64,000 bases of DNA from Nocardioides aurantiacus. Lineage in GTDB: Bacteria; Actinomycetota; Actinomycetes; Propionibacteriales; Nocardioidaceae. This document shows positions 51,147-64,000 of the stretch, piece after piece. The stretch is taken from NCBI RefSeq assembly GCF_003752505.1, contig NZ_RKHO01000001.1, positions 372,001-436,000 of the forward strand. Direction: 5' to 3'. Both the position numbers and the translations under genes were made by a program. Position 1 is the stretch's first letter, and each line of letters opens with the position of its first letter. The notes beneath the pieces were generated by a model, which made no database searches, was not told the DNA's origin, and saw only the letters and a list, made by a program, of their open reading frames with translations.

Positions 51147-52186
51147 GCATCCTCGACAAGAAGACCAGCAGCGACCTGGTCAAGCTGATGGCCTTCATCC
51201 TGGTGACCTCGCTGGCGACCGGTGTGCTCGTGGTGCTCATCGGCAACTTCACCTTCGAGTCCAGCCGCAACTACAAGGCGGTCTTCTCCGACGCCACCGG
51301 CGTGGTGAAGGGCGACGACATCCGCATCGCCGGGGTCAAGGTCGGCAGCGTCAAGGACGTCAAGGTCGTCGACCGGGAGCGGGCGCAGGTGACGTTCAGC
51401 GTCGCCAAGAGCTCCACCGTGACGCAGTCCTCGACCGCCCGGATCCGCTACCGCAATCTCGTGGGGCAGCGCTACATCGCGCTGACGCAGGGGGTCGGCA
51501 CGCTGGACCCGCTGCGCGAGGACGCGACCATCCCGATGGACCGCACCGAGCCGGCGCTGGACCTGACCGTGCTGTTCAACGGGTTCAAGCCCCTCTTCGC
51601 CGCCCTCTCGCCGTCGGACATCAACAAGCTCTCCGCCGAGGTCATCTCGGTCTTCCAGGGCGAGGGCGGCAACCTGACCGCGCTGCTCCAGAGCACGGCG
51701 TCGCTGACCAACACCCTCGCCGACCGCGACGAGGTGATCGGTCAGGTGATCGACAACCTCAACTCCGTGCTGGCCACGCTCGCCGGCCGCGACCGCGAGC
51801 TCAACCGCCTGATCACCGACTTCCAGACCCTCATGGCCGGCCTCGTCGAGGACCGGGAGGCCATCCTCGGCTCGCTCGACTCCGTCTCGGTGCTGGCCAA
51901 CGAGACCTCCGACTTGGCGGTCGGGATCCGGCCGTCGCTGGTGCGCGACGTCAAGGGCCTGCGCAAGACGGCGGGCAACCTCAACAAGGACCGCGCAGAG
52001 ATCGACCGGGCACTGCAGGTGCTGCCGATCAAGCTCCGCAAGATCGGGCGCACCGCCGTCAACGGGTCGTTCTTCAACTTCTACCTGTGCCAGTTCAACC
52101 CCAACATCACCGTGGCGGGGCAGCCGCTGGCGATCAAGTACGACACCAACCAATTCGGCGCCGACAAGAGGTGCAATCTCGGATGA
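51143..52186 (+). CDS. mceB: Mce family protein, MceB position
   Basis: This 347-residue protein has an N-terminal helix (LMAFILVTSLATGVLVVLIG), an MCE domain (SDATGVVKGDDIRIAGVKVG near residue 50) and a long coiled helical region. ATG 51143 overlaps mceA, and its stop overlaps mceC by four bases. The order of domains is as in mycobacterial MceB. Confidence 0.92.
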   Translation: MSILDKKTSSDLVKLMAFILVTSLATGVLVVLIGNFTFESSRNYKAVFSDATGVVKGDDIRIAGVKVGSVKDVKVVDRERAQVTFSVAKSSTVTQSSTARIRYRNLVGQRYIALTQGVGTLDPLREDATIPMDRTEPALDLTVLFNGFKPLFAALSPSDINKLSAEVISVFQGEGGNLTALLQSTASLTNTLADRDEVIGQVIDNLNSVLATLAGRDRELNRLITDFQTLMAGLVEDREAILGSLDSVSVLANETSDLAVGIRPSLVRDVKGLRKTAGNLNKDRAEIDRALQVLPIKLRKIGRTAVNGSFFNFYLCQFNPNITVAGQPLAIKYDTNQFGADKRCNLG

Positions 52187-53169
52187 GTGTTCCGTTCCGG
52201 GAGAGAAATCCCGTCATCATCGGTGCCATCAGCATCGCCGTCCTGGCCGCGCTCATGCTGGCCGCGTTCCGGGCGGGCGACCTGCCGCTGATCGGCGGCG
52301 GCAACTCCTACAAGGCGGCCTTCTCCGAGGCCAGCGGCCTCAAGGCCAACGACGAGGTCCGCATCGCCGGCGTGCGCGTGGGCAAGGTCGACTCCGTCGA
52401 GCTGGCCGGCGACGAGGTGCAGGTCAGCTTCAAGGTCGACACGCCCTCGAAGTTCGGCACCCGGACCGAGGCGCAGATCAAGGTCAAGACGCTGCTGGGC
52501 GACATGTACCTCGCGCTGCTGCCCGCCGGTGACGGCCAGCTGAAGGAGGACACCACCATCCCGCGCAGCCGGACCCAGTCCGCCTTCGACGTCGTCTCGG
52601 CCTTCGAGGGCCTGGCCGACAAGGCCGCGAAGATCGACGTCGACCAGCTCGGAGAGTCCTTCGACGTGCTCGCCGACCTGACCCAGGACACCCCCGAGGG
52701 CTTCCAGGGCACGCTCCGGGGGCTCTCGCGGCTCTCCCAGACGGTGGCCAGCCGTGACGAGCAGATCGGCGAGCTGCTGCAGAACCTCGACACGGTGTCC
52801 GGCACGCTGGCCGAGCGCGACGAGGACATCGTCGCGCTGATGAAGAACAGCGACATCCTGCTGCGCGCGCTGGTGGCACGGCGCGAGGCGGTGCACACCC
52901 TCCTCGTCTCCACCGACCGGCTGGCACGCGAGCTCACCGCCCTGGTGCGGCAGACGCGCGCCGACCTGAAGCCGGCGCTCGACAACCTCCAGGGCGTGGT
53001 CAACGTGCTCATCAAGAACCAGAACAACCTCGACGAGTCGCTGCGCCTGCTCGCGCCGTTCTACCGCGTGTTCACCAACGTCCTCGGCAGCGGTCCGTGG
53101 TTCGACACCTTCATCGCCAACCTGCCGCCCGCCCCAGGGCTGCCCACCGCGACGGGGGGCAACGGATGA
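52183..53169 (+). CDS. mceC: Mce family protein, MceC position
   Basis: This 328-residue protein has an N-terminal helix (IIGAISIAVLAALMLAAF), the MCE domain (SGLKANDEVRIAGVRVGKV near residue 50) and helical repeats, ending PAPGLPTATGG. It overlaps both neighbours by ATGA, so the mce chain is translated in series. Confidence 0.92.
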   Translation: MSVPFRERNPVIIGAISIAVLAALMLAAFRAGDLPLIGGGNSYKAAFSEASGLKANDEVRIAGVRVGKVDSVELAGDEVQVSFKVDTPSKFGTRTEAQIKVKTLLGDMYLALLPAGDGQLKEDTTIPRSRTQSAFDVVSAFEGLADKAAKIDVDQLGESFDVLADLTQDTPEGFQGTLRGLSRLSQTVASRDEQIGELLQNLDTVSGTLAERDEDIVALMKNSDILLRALVARREAVHTLLVSTDRLARELTALVRQTRADLKPALDNLQGVVNVLIKNQNNLDESLRLLAPFYRVFTNVLGSGPWFDTFIANLPPAPGLPTATGGNG

Positions 53170-54344
53170 AGACCCTCGGCAAGGTCAACCCGATCATCGC
53201 GGTGATCCTGGTCGTGGCCCTCGTGGCTGCCGCCCTCGCGCTGTTCTGGCCCGGTTCGGACAAGCGCACCGTCACCGCCGACTTCCCGCGCACGGTCAGC
53301 CTCTACGAGGGCTCCGACGTCCGCATCCTCGGCGTGGCCGTGGGCAAGGTCGAGAAGGTCACCCCCGTCGGCGAGGCCGTGCGCGTGAAGCTGCAGTACG
53401 ACGCGAAGTACAAGCTGCCGGCGGACGCCAAGGCCGTCGTCGTCGCGCCGTCCATCGTCGGGGACCGCTACGTCCAGCTCACCCCGGCCTACTCCGGCGG
53501 CGACCAGCTGCCCGACGACGCCAAGCTGGGGCTGGACCGCACCGCGACCCCGCTCGAGCTCGACGAGATCTTCTCCAGCCTCAACGACCTCAACATCGCC
53601 CTCGGGCCGGAGCAGTCCAACCGGCCGCGTGACAACGGCGTCGGCCCGCTGACCCGCCTGCTCGACTCCACGGCCCGCAACCTCGGCGGCCAGGGAGTGG
53701 AGTTCAACAAGACGCTGAAGAACGTCGGCGAGCTCACGCAGACGCTGTCGGACAACAAGGACGAGCTGTTCGGCTCGCTGGAACAGGTGCAGGACTTCAC
53801 CAGCACCCTGGCCGAGAACGACCAGACGGTGCGCCAGTTCAACGACTCGCTGGCGGGCGGCGCCAACCTGCTGGCCGACGAGCGGCAGGAGCTCGCGGCG
53901 GTGCTCAAGAGCCTGGGCATCGCGATGGCCGAGGTGCGCACCTTCATCCGCGACAACAAGGGTGCGCTCTCGCGCAACATCTCGGGGCTGAACAGGCTCA
54001 CCAAGACGCTGGTGAAGCGACGGGCCGCCCTGGACGAGACGTTGCAGTACGCCCCGGGTGCGCTCAACAACCTGTTCCTGGCCGGCAACACCGATGCCGG
54101 GACCCTGGACACCCGCGACAACGTCGGCGAGCTCTTCGAGTCGCTCGAGACCCAGCCGTTGACCGCCCTGTGCACCATCGCCGGCGGCGGCCTCCAGAGC
54201 CAGGCCTGCAAGACCATCCGCGATGCGCTGGGCGACCTGCCTGCCCCGCGGGCCACCCCCTTCCAGGGCGACCCCGCGACCAAGCCCCGCGTCCCCGAAC
54301 CCGTCGACCGCTCGCTCGGCGGCCTCGTGGAGGTGCAGCGATGA
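53166..54344 (+). CDS. mceD: Mce family protein, MceD position
   Basis: This 392-residue protein has an N-terminal helix (IIAVILVVALVAAALALFW), MCE domain (LYEGSDVRILGVAVGKVEKV near residue 45) and a helical region to about residue 310. A cysteine pair (LCTIAGGGLQSQAC) near residue 340 could form a disulfide, and the tail is Pro-rich. It overlaps both neighbours by ATGA. Confidence 0.92.
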   Translation: MKTLGKVNPIIAVILVVALVAAALALFWPGSDKRTVTADFPRTVSLYEGSDVRILGVAVGKVEKVTPVGEAVRVKLQYDAKYKLPADAKAVVVAPSIVGDRYVQLTPAYSGGDQLPDDAKLGLDRTATPLELDEIFSSLNDLNIALGPEQSNRPRDNGVGPLTRLLDSTARNLGGQGVEFNKTLKNVGELTQTLSDNKDELFGSLEQVQDFTSTLAENDQTVRQFNDSLAGGANLLADERQELAAVLKSLGIAMAEVRTFIRDNKGALSRNISGLNRLTKTLVKRRAALDETLQYAPGALNNLFLAGNTDAGTLDTRDNVGELFESLETQPLTALCTIAGGGLQSQACKTIRDALGDLPAPRATPFQGDPATKPRVPEPVDRSLGGLVEVQR

Positions 54345-55903
54345 AGACCCCCCGTGCGCTGTCGCGGCTGGTGACCGGCCTCGTGGCCGGTGGCCTGCTC
54401 CTGTCCGGCTGCTCGGTCTACGACGCCCCCCTGCCCGGCGGGCCCGACACCGGTGACAGCCCGATCGAGGTCACGGCCAGGTTCCGGGACGTGCTCGACC
54501 TGGTGCCGCAGTCGACGGTCAAGATCGACGACGTGTCGGTCGGCAAGGTCACCGCGGTCAAGCTCAAGGGCTACGTCGCCGAGGTGACGCTGCGGCTGCC
54601 CAAGGACGTCGCCCTGCCCGACAACGCCCGGGCCCAGATCCGGCAGACCAGCCTGCTCGGCGAGAAGTTCGTCTCGCTGGCCCCGCCGGAGGACCCGAGC
54701 GACGCGCGCCTGTCCAACGGCGACGTGATCGGGCTCGACCGCACGGGCCGCAACCCGGAGATCGAGGAGGTGTTCAGCGCCCTCGCACTGCTGCTCAACG
54801 GCGGTGGTGTGGGCCAGCTGAAGACGATCGTGTCGGAGCTGAACAACACCTTCGAGGGGCGCGAGGACGAGATCCGCTCGGTCCTGACGCAGCTGCGCTC
54901 CTTCACCGGCCAGCTCGACGAGCGTCGCGCCGACATCGTCGCGGCGATCGAGAACACCAACCGCCTCGCCGCTGCCGCGAGGAAGCAGAGCGGCACCATC
55001 GAGAACGCGCTCGACGACATCCCCGGTGCGCTGCGCTCCCTCAACCGCCAGCGCGACGACCTGGTCAAGCTGCTCAAGGCGCTCAACCGCCTCTCCGACG
55101 TCGGCGTCCGGGTGATCCGGGCGTCCAAGGAGTCCACGATCAACACCTTGCGTGACCTCGGACCCGTGCTGGACAACCTGGCTGCCGCCGGGGAGAACCT
55201 GCCCAAGTCCTTCCAGGTCTTCCTCACCTACCCCTTCATCGACGAGGCCGTCGGTCGCAGCCCGGTGGTCGCCAACAGCATCAAGATGGGCGACTACACC
55301 AACCTGTCGGTCGACCTCGACCTCGACCTCGCCGACTTGCCCGCACTGCCCGGACTCCCCGATGCCGTCTGCGACACCCTTGGTCAGGTGCAGCGGGAGA
55401 CCGTACGACGCTCGCGCGAGGCGGCCGCGCGGGTGGTCCGGCCCCTCAAGCAGGCGGGAGCCCCTGCCGCGGTCACCGACGCCATCGAGGACGAGCTGGT
55501 CACGGCCCTGGTCGACCGGTTCCTGGGCCAGGCCAAGCGCCAGTGCGAGGCCCCGGACCTGGGGGCCCTGGTCGGCTTCGGACGCGGCGAGCTCGAGGAC
55601 GTCATCGAGGACCTGCCCCAGCGGCTCCGAGACCTCCTGAACGCGGTCCCCGGCATCGGTGACGTCGTCGGCGACGTCGTCGGTGGCGTCCTCGGCGGCG
55701 CCACGGGCGGCGGTACGACCTCGGGCTCGGGCGGGGGCGGTGCGGGCGAGGGATCCAGCGGCCTGGGCGGCGTCCTCGGCAACCGACCCGCTCCGTTCCA
55801 GGTCGAGGACGACCGGCAGATCGATCCCTTCGGGCTGGCCCGCCACGGGTTCGACCCCGGGGTCGGGACACTCCTGCTCCAGGGGGTGGCGACGCAGCGA
55901 TGA
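54341..55903 (+). CDS. mceE: Mce family lipoprotein, MceE position
   Basis: This 520-residue member has a lipoprotein signal ending LLSGC (Cys24), as MceE proteins do. The MCE domain follows (STVKIDDVSVGKVTAVKLK near residue 60) and then helices to about residue 330. The C-terminal third is unusually long and ends in a Gly/Ser/Thr-rich stretch (about residues 450-475). ATGA overlaps occur at both ends. Confidence 0.92.
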   Translation: MKTPRALSRLVTGLVAGGLLLSGCSVYDAPLPGGPDTGDSPIEVTARFRDVLDLVPQSTVKIDDVSVGKVTAVKLKGYVAEVTLRLPKDVALPDNARAQIRQTSLLGEKFVSLAPPEDPSDARLSNGDVIGLDRTGRNPEIEEVFSALALLLNGGGVGQLKTIVSELNNTFEGREDEIRSVLTQLRSFTGQLDERRADIVAAIENTNRLAAAARKQSGTIENALDDIPGALRSLNRQRDDLVKLLKALNRLSDVGVRVIRASKESTINTLRDLGPVLDNLAAAGENLPKSFQVFLTYPFIDEAVGRSPVVANSIKMGDYTNLSVDLDLDLADLPALPGLPDAVCDTLGQVQRETVRRSREAAARVVRPLKQAGAPAAVTDAIEDELVTALVDRFLGQAKRQCEAPDLGALVGFGRGELEDVIEDLPQRLRDLLNAVPGIGDVVGDVVGGVLGGATGGGTTSGSGGGGAGEGSSGLGGVLGNRPAPFQVEDDRQIDPFGLARHGFDPGVGTLLLQGVATQR

Positions 55904-57192
55904 TCACCGCACGCACGAAGCGACAGCTGCTCATCTTCCTGGTCATCACGGTGGTCGGGGTGACCTACGTGGGCGCGCGCTACGCCCGCCTCGACCGGCT
56001 GTTCTACGACTCCTCCTACAGCGTCACCGCGCACTTCAAGGAGTCCGGCGGCATCTTCACCGACGCCGAGGTGACCTACCGCGGCGTCCAGGTCGGCCGC
56101 GTCGAGGAGCTCAAGCTCACCGACGCGGGCGTGGACGTCGTCCTGTCGATCGAGAAGGACCACGACGACATCCCGGCCGACAGCCTGGCCCTGGTCGGCA
56201 ACAAGTCCGCGGTGGGCGAGCAGTACGTCGAGCTCCAGCCGCAGAGCGACCAGAAGCCCTACCTGAAGGAGAAGTCGGAGATCGCGGCCGACAAGACCTC
56301 GGTGCCGGTCTCCACCACCGAGATCCTCACCAACCTCGACAACCTCGTGCAGTCGGTCCCGCAGTCCGATTTGCGCACGGTGGTCGCCGAGTCGGGAGCC
56401 GCCTTCCAGGGCGCCGGTCCGGACCTGGCACGCATCATCGACACCTCGACGTCGTTCATCGACACGGCGAACGCCAACTTCGAGACCACCCAGAAGCTGA
56501 TCCGCGACTCCCGGGTGCTGCTGCAGACCCAGGTCGACAAGGAGTCGGCGATCCGCAGCTTCTCCCGCGACCTGTCGCTGTTCACCGGCACCGTGGCCGA
56601 CTCCGACCGCGACCTGCGCCGCCTCATCGACGAGGGCTCCGCGACCGCCAACGAGCTGCGCAGGTTCCTGGAGAACAACCGGGTCAACCTGGGCGAGCTG
56701 ATCAGCCAGCTGGTGACGACCAACGAGGTCGTCGTGAAGCACCTCGACGGCATCCGCCAGGTCCTGGTGATCTACCCCTACGTGGTGGCCGGCGGTTACA
56801 CCGTCGCGGCCAGGCAGACCACCGGCGAGGACAAGGGTGCCTACAACGCCCGCTTCGGCCTGATCCTGCAGCAGCAGAGCCCGACGTGCAGCCAGGGCTA
56901 CCTGCCCAAGCGCGACCCGCGCACCGACCGCGAGGACAGGCCGCTGCCCGAGGACGTCGGTTGCCGCGAGAGCGGCACCAACCTGCGTGGCGCGGAGAAG
57001 ACCCCGAGCAACCGCACCGGCACCGCCTACCGGTCACCGGTGGCGACGTACGATGCCGAGACCGGCGACGTGCAGTGGACCGACCCGGCCGACGGCCAGG
57101 TGGCCTACGACGGGGGAGCGGCCAAGCTCTTCGGCGACGACTCGTGGAAGTGGACGCTGCTCCAGCCGGCACTGCCCGACGACCAGGAGTAG
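55900..57192 (+). CDS. mceF: Mce family protein, MceF position
   Basis: This 430-residue last Mce chain has an N-terminal helix (LLIFLVITVVGVTYVGARYA) and MCE domain (FTDAEVTYRGVQVGRVEELK near residue 55). A helical region is followed by a cysteine-containing C-terminus (SPTCSQGYLPKRDPRTDRED, later VGCRESG). The order and lengths complete a six-chain set, so the locus appears functional. Confidence 0.92.
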   Translation: MITARTKRQLLIFLVITVVGVTYVGARYARLDRLFYDSSYSVTAHFKESGGIFTDAEVTYRGVQVGRVEELKLTDAGVDVVLSIEKDHDDIPADSLALVGNKSAVGEQYVELQPQSDQKPYLKEKSEIAADKTSVPVSTTEILTNLDNLVQSVPQSDLRTVVAESGAAFQGAGPDLARIIDTSTSFIDTANANFETTQKLIRDSRVLLQTQVDKESAIRSFSRDLSLFTGTVADSDRDLRRLIDEGSATANELRRFLENNRVNLGELISQLVTTNEVVVKHLDGIRQVLVIYPYVVAGGYTVAARQTTGEDKGAYNARFGLILQQQSPTCSQGYLPKRDPRTDREDRPLPEDVGCRESGTNLRGAEKTPSNRTGTAYRSPVATYDAETGDVQWTDPADGQVAYDGGAAKLFGDDSWKWTLLQPALPDDQE

Positions 57193-57195
57193 ACG

Positions 57196-57771
57196 TTGCC
57201 CGTCCTTGACACCGGCGAGACCACGGGTCCCGCCCCGGAGACCGCCGCGCGCCCGCCTGCTCGCTGGCGTGTGCTGCTGACCGTCGTGCTCGGCTCCGTC
57301 CTGGTGCTGGGCCTGGTCGCCGTGGGCTACCTCGCCTACCGGCTGCAGAACCCGACCACCGCGCCGTTCCGGCCCACCGCCGGCTCGGCCGTCCCGACCG
57401 GTGCCGACCGTCGGGACGCCCTCGACGTGGCGGAGCAGTTCGCCCTGCGCATGGACACCGTCGACGGCGCCGACATCGACGGCTACGTCAAGGGCATCAA
57501 CGAGATGCTGACCACCAAGGCCAAGACCGAGAACGTCAAGACCTTCGACGCCATGAAGGAGTCGTACGCCGCGGCCGAGGTCAAGGGCAAGGGCCAGGTC
57601 CTGCAGCGGGGCATCGCCGACATCGACCCGGACTCCGCCACCGTGCTCGTGGCCCACGACGCCGACGTGAGCACCACGCAGGGCGACATCGAGCACCACT
57701 ACCGCTGGACCGTCGAGCTGGTGAAGGTCGACGGCGAGTGGCGCGTCGACGACTTCACCCCGGTCAACTAG
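57196..57771 (+). CDS. Mce-associated membrane protein
   Basis: This 191-residue protein has one N-terminal helix (about residues 20-45, LTVVLGSVLVLGLVAVGYLA) and an extracytoplasmic NTF2-like domain ending WTVELVKVDGEWRVDDFTPV. Such proteins follow mce genes in actinobacteria and stabilise or load the complex. TTG 57196 has GGAG 6 nt upstream and lies 3 bp after mceF. Confidence 0.85.
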   Translation: MPVLDTGETTGPAPETAARPPARWRVLLTVVLGSVLVLGLVAVGYLAYRLQNPTTAPFRPTAGSAVPTGADRRDALDVAEQFALRMDTVDGADIDGYVKGINEMLTTKAKTENVKTFDAMKESYAAAEVKGKGQVLQRGIADIDPDSATVLVAHDADVSTTQGDIEHHYRWTVELVKVDGEWRVDDFTPVN

Positions 57772-57780
57772 GAGGCTCAG

Positions 57781-58707
57781 ATGACCTCCTCGATCTCCGG
57801 GCCCGGGGCCGGCCCCGGCACCAGCCCGACCTGGTACGACGTCCTCGGGGTCGACCGCACCGCCTCCGCGGCCACCATCAAGCAAGCGTGGCGCGAGGCG
57901 ACCGACAAGTTCGAGCCCGGAACCGGCGCGGGCCAGTTCCGGATGTTCAACGAGGCCGCCGACGTGCTGCTCGACCCGGAGCGGCGAGCGGCGTACGACG
58001 CCACGCTGACCGGTGACACGGACAGCGCCCCGGTCCCCCCCGCGGCCGAGCCGACGCCGACCGTGCGCGCCGAGGCGAGCGAGCCCACCGGGCCGACCTC
58101 GACGCGGCGTGGCCTTCGCGCCCCCCGACGCCGGACCGCGACGGGCACGGCCGCCCCGACCGCAGGGCGAGATGGGTCGCGTGTCCCCGGGTTCCTGGCC
58201 CGCCCGGCCCGCAGCACGGCCGTCCTCGCGGTGCTCGCGCTCCTGGTCGTCGCCGTCGTGACGGCCGCGGTGCTGGTCGGCCTGCGGGTGCAGGACGCTG
58301 CGGTCGCGCAGGACGCACGCTCCGAGGCGCCGGCCGCCGCCGAGCGGGCGGCCGCGGCGATGCTGTCCTACGACTACCGGACGCTGCCGGAGGACCGGCA
58401 GCGGGCCTCGCGCTACCTCACCGGTGGCTTCAAGAAGCAGTACCTCGACAACTTCACCCTCCTCGAGAAGCAGGCGGACGGCACCGACGGTGCCGCGGTG
58501 CAGAGCAAGGCCGTGGTCGAGGCCAGCGTGGAGAGCTCGGGCGTGGTCGACGTGAGCTCCTCGGGCCGCACCGTGCGGGTGCTGGTCTTCGTCAACCAGG
58601 TCTCCGAGAAGGAGGGGGCCGACCCCCAGATCTTCCAGAACCGGGTGCAGATGACGATGCAGGACGTCGACGGCCGCTGGCTGGTCAGCAACCTGCGCAG
58701 CTACTGA
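57781..58707 (+). CDS. Mce-associated membrane protein with degenerate N-terminal J-domain
   Basis: This 308-residue protein starts with a J-domain-like module (about residues 15-77: WYDVLGVDRTASAATIKQAW, then FNEAADVLLDPERRAAYDA). The catalytic HPD is replaced: the usual YHPD reads FEPG at residues 44-47. A basic/proline linker, one membrane helix (about 147-168) and an NTF2-like Mce-associated domain follow (to QDVDGRWLVSNLRSY). The J-module would be cytoplasmic, the tail outside. It starts 9 bp after the previous gene with AGGAGG nearby. Confidence 0.85.
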   Translation: MTSSISGPGAGPGTSPTWYDVLGVDRTASAATIKQAWREATDKFEPGTGAGQFRMFNEAADVLLDPERRAAYDATLTGDTDSAPVPPAAEPTPTVRAEASEPTGPTSTRRGLRAPRRRTATGTAAPTAGRDGSRVPGFLARPARSTAVLAVLALLVVAVVTAAVLVGLRVQDAAVAQDARSEAPAAAERAAAAMLSYDYRTLPEDRQRASRYLTGGFKKQYLDNFTLLEKQADGTDGAAVQSKAVVEASVESSGVVDVSSSGRTVRVLVFVNQVSEKEGADPQIFQNRVQMTMQDVDGRWLVSNLRSY

Positions 58708-58711
58708 CTCC

Positions 58712-58752
58712 TCCACCGATCCGGCGGGGAGTGCTCCCCATCCGGGGGTGGA
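58712..58752 (+). terminator. Possible terminator of the mce operon
   Basis: GGGGA (58726-58730) pairs with TCCCC (58735-58739), and outside it TCCACC (58712-58717) pairs with GGTGGA (58747-58752), with unpaired bases between. It starts 4 bp after the last mce-linked stop. No T-tract follows. Confidence 0.4.
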
Positions 58753-58829
58753 CGGGGTAGCGTGTCGCCACCGCGTCGCGCGAGCGCCGTGGGGGACGGG
58801 TCCCGAGCCGAGCGCGAGGGCACCCGAGG

Positions 58830-58859
58830 TTGAGGGCGCCTTGCTCCGTGTTGTAGCCT
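58830..58859 (+). promoter_or_regulatory. Promoter of rpoBC
   Basis: TTGAGG (58830-58835) and TAGCCT (58854-58859) are spaced 18 bp, giving a start near 58866 and a leader of about 90 nt. rpoBC therefore has its own promoter after the mce operon. The rest of the gap 58753-58957 shows nothing else. Confidence 0.6.
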
Positions 58860-58957
58860 GACTCTTTGCGCCCTCCCTCAGATGCGTCCTGCCTGTCCGG
58901 TGGCCGGCTCGTGGGGGGACTGGGCGCCACTCATTCGTGAGCCCGGAAGGACCCCTC

Positions 58958-62458
<3,501 letters not shown>

Positions 62459-62460
62459 GG

Positions 62461-62514
62461 GACGGGGGTCGGCGCGCCCGCGAGGTCGCGCCGCCCCCGC
62501 CTCCGACCCCCGTC
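62461..62514 (+). other. Large stem-loop in the rpoB-rpoC gap
   Basis: GACGGGGGTCGG (62461-62472) pairs perfectly with CCGACCCCCGTC (62503-62514), and inside it GGCGCG (62471-62476) can pair with CGCGCC (62487-62492). It begins 2 bp after the rpoB stop and is followed by AT-rich sequence. It could be an attenuator, a processing site or an mRNA-stabilising stem between the two subunit genes. Confidence 0.6.
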
Positions 62515-62555
62515 ACGATCCAAATAGTTCTTCCTAACGAGGGAAAGCAGCCACT

Positions 62556-64000
<1,445 letters not shown>

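Noticed and set aside
53489-55846. Minus-strand frame of 785 codons antisense to mceD-mceE
   Set aside because: It is a shadow of two certain, ATGA-coupled mce genes.
58937-58957. rpoB start at GTG 58937
   Set aside because: It has no Shine-Dalgarno. TTG 58958 has AAGGA at 6 nt and gives the usual actinobacterial RpoB opening.

Overview
The window is high-GC actinobacterial chromosome and most resembles Nocardioides or a close relative (Nocardioidaceae). The evidence is strong G/C third-position bias, many GTG/TTG starts, and an actinobacterial order of housekeeping genes: tRNA-Thr, tRNA-Met, rpmG, murB, aminotransferase, tRNA-Trp, secE, nusG, rplKA, lipoprotein, rplJL, an mce locus, rpoBC. 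A KorAB 2-oxoacid:ferredoxin oxidoreductase and NusG with a long acidic N-terminus fit the same group. The genus is inferred from gene content, not from a database comparison. I saw no insertion sequence, prophage, CRISPR array or replication origin. None of the four tRNA genes encodes its CCA end.

Layout. (1) 1-2098, minus: korA and the start of korB. (2) 2380-7018, plus: a sulfate ABC importer operon cysP-cysT-cysW-cysA, with every junction overlapping, ending in an isocitrate lyase/PEP mutase family enzyme; then a succinate-semialdehyde-type aldehyde dehydrogenase. (3) 8758-12135, minus: yajQ and a large SF2 helicase with a C-terminal membrane hairpin. (4) 12229-19929: tRNA-Tyr, a sulfite-oxidase-family molybdoenzyme, an MFS exporter, a thioesterase, a DUF4188/MerR divergent pair, two DHFR-like proteins, a VOC protein, a methyltransferase and a TfoX-like protein. 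(5) 19987-25503: a divergent locus with a TauE/SafE permease and FadR-type regulator on one side and a MatC-type dicarboxylate carrier, class III CoA-transferase and fused carboxyltransferase on the other. I read it as an unconventional malonate (or similar diacid) catabolic system. (6) 25599-36965: DEAD-box RNA helicase with a long structured leader, DoxX-like protein, S9 peptidase, pirin, homocysteine methyltransferase plus 3-methyladenine glycosylase, DHA2-type MFS pump, amidase and a ComB-like phosphatase.

(7) 37078-64000 is the information-processing block. It carries tRNA-Thr/Met, rpmG, murB, a DUF4190 protein, adenosine deaminase, an aminotransferase, tRNA-Trp, secE, nusG, rplK, rplA, a lipoprotein, an L10-leader-controlled rplJ-rplL pair, a complete mce lipid-transporter operon (MceG ATPase, two YrbE permeases, MceA-F, two Mce-associated proteins), rpoB and the first part of rpoC. 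The Mce genes are tightly coupled and should form one envelope-spanning lipid importer. The last Mce-associated protein carries a degenerate J-domain.

Two themes cut across the window. Many single genes lack a Shine-Dalgarno sequence but have a TANNNT hexamer 6-8 nt before the start codon, which is the pattern of leaderless transcripts. Several intergenic gaps hold large palindromes, notably 8517-8613 and 32385-32462, that look like terminators or dispersed palindromic repeats.
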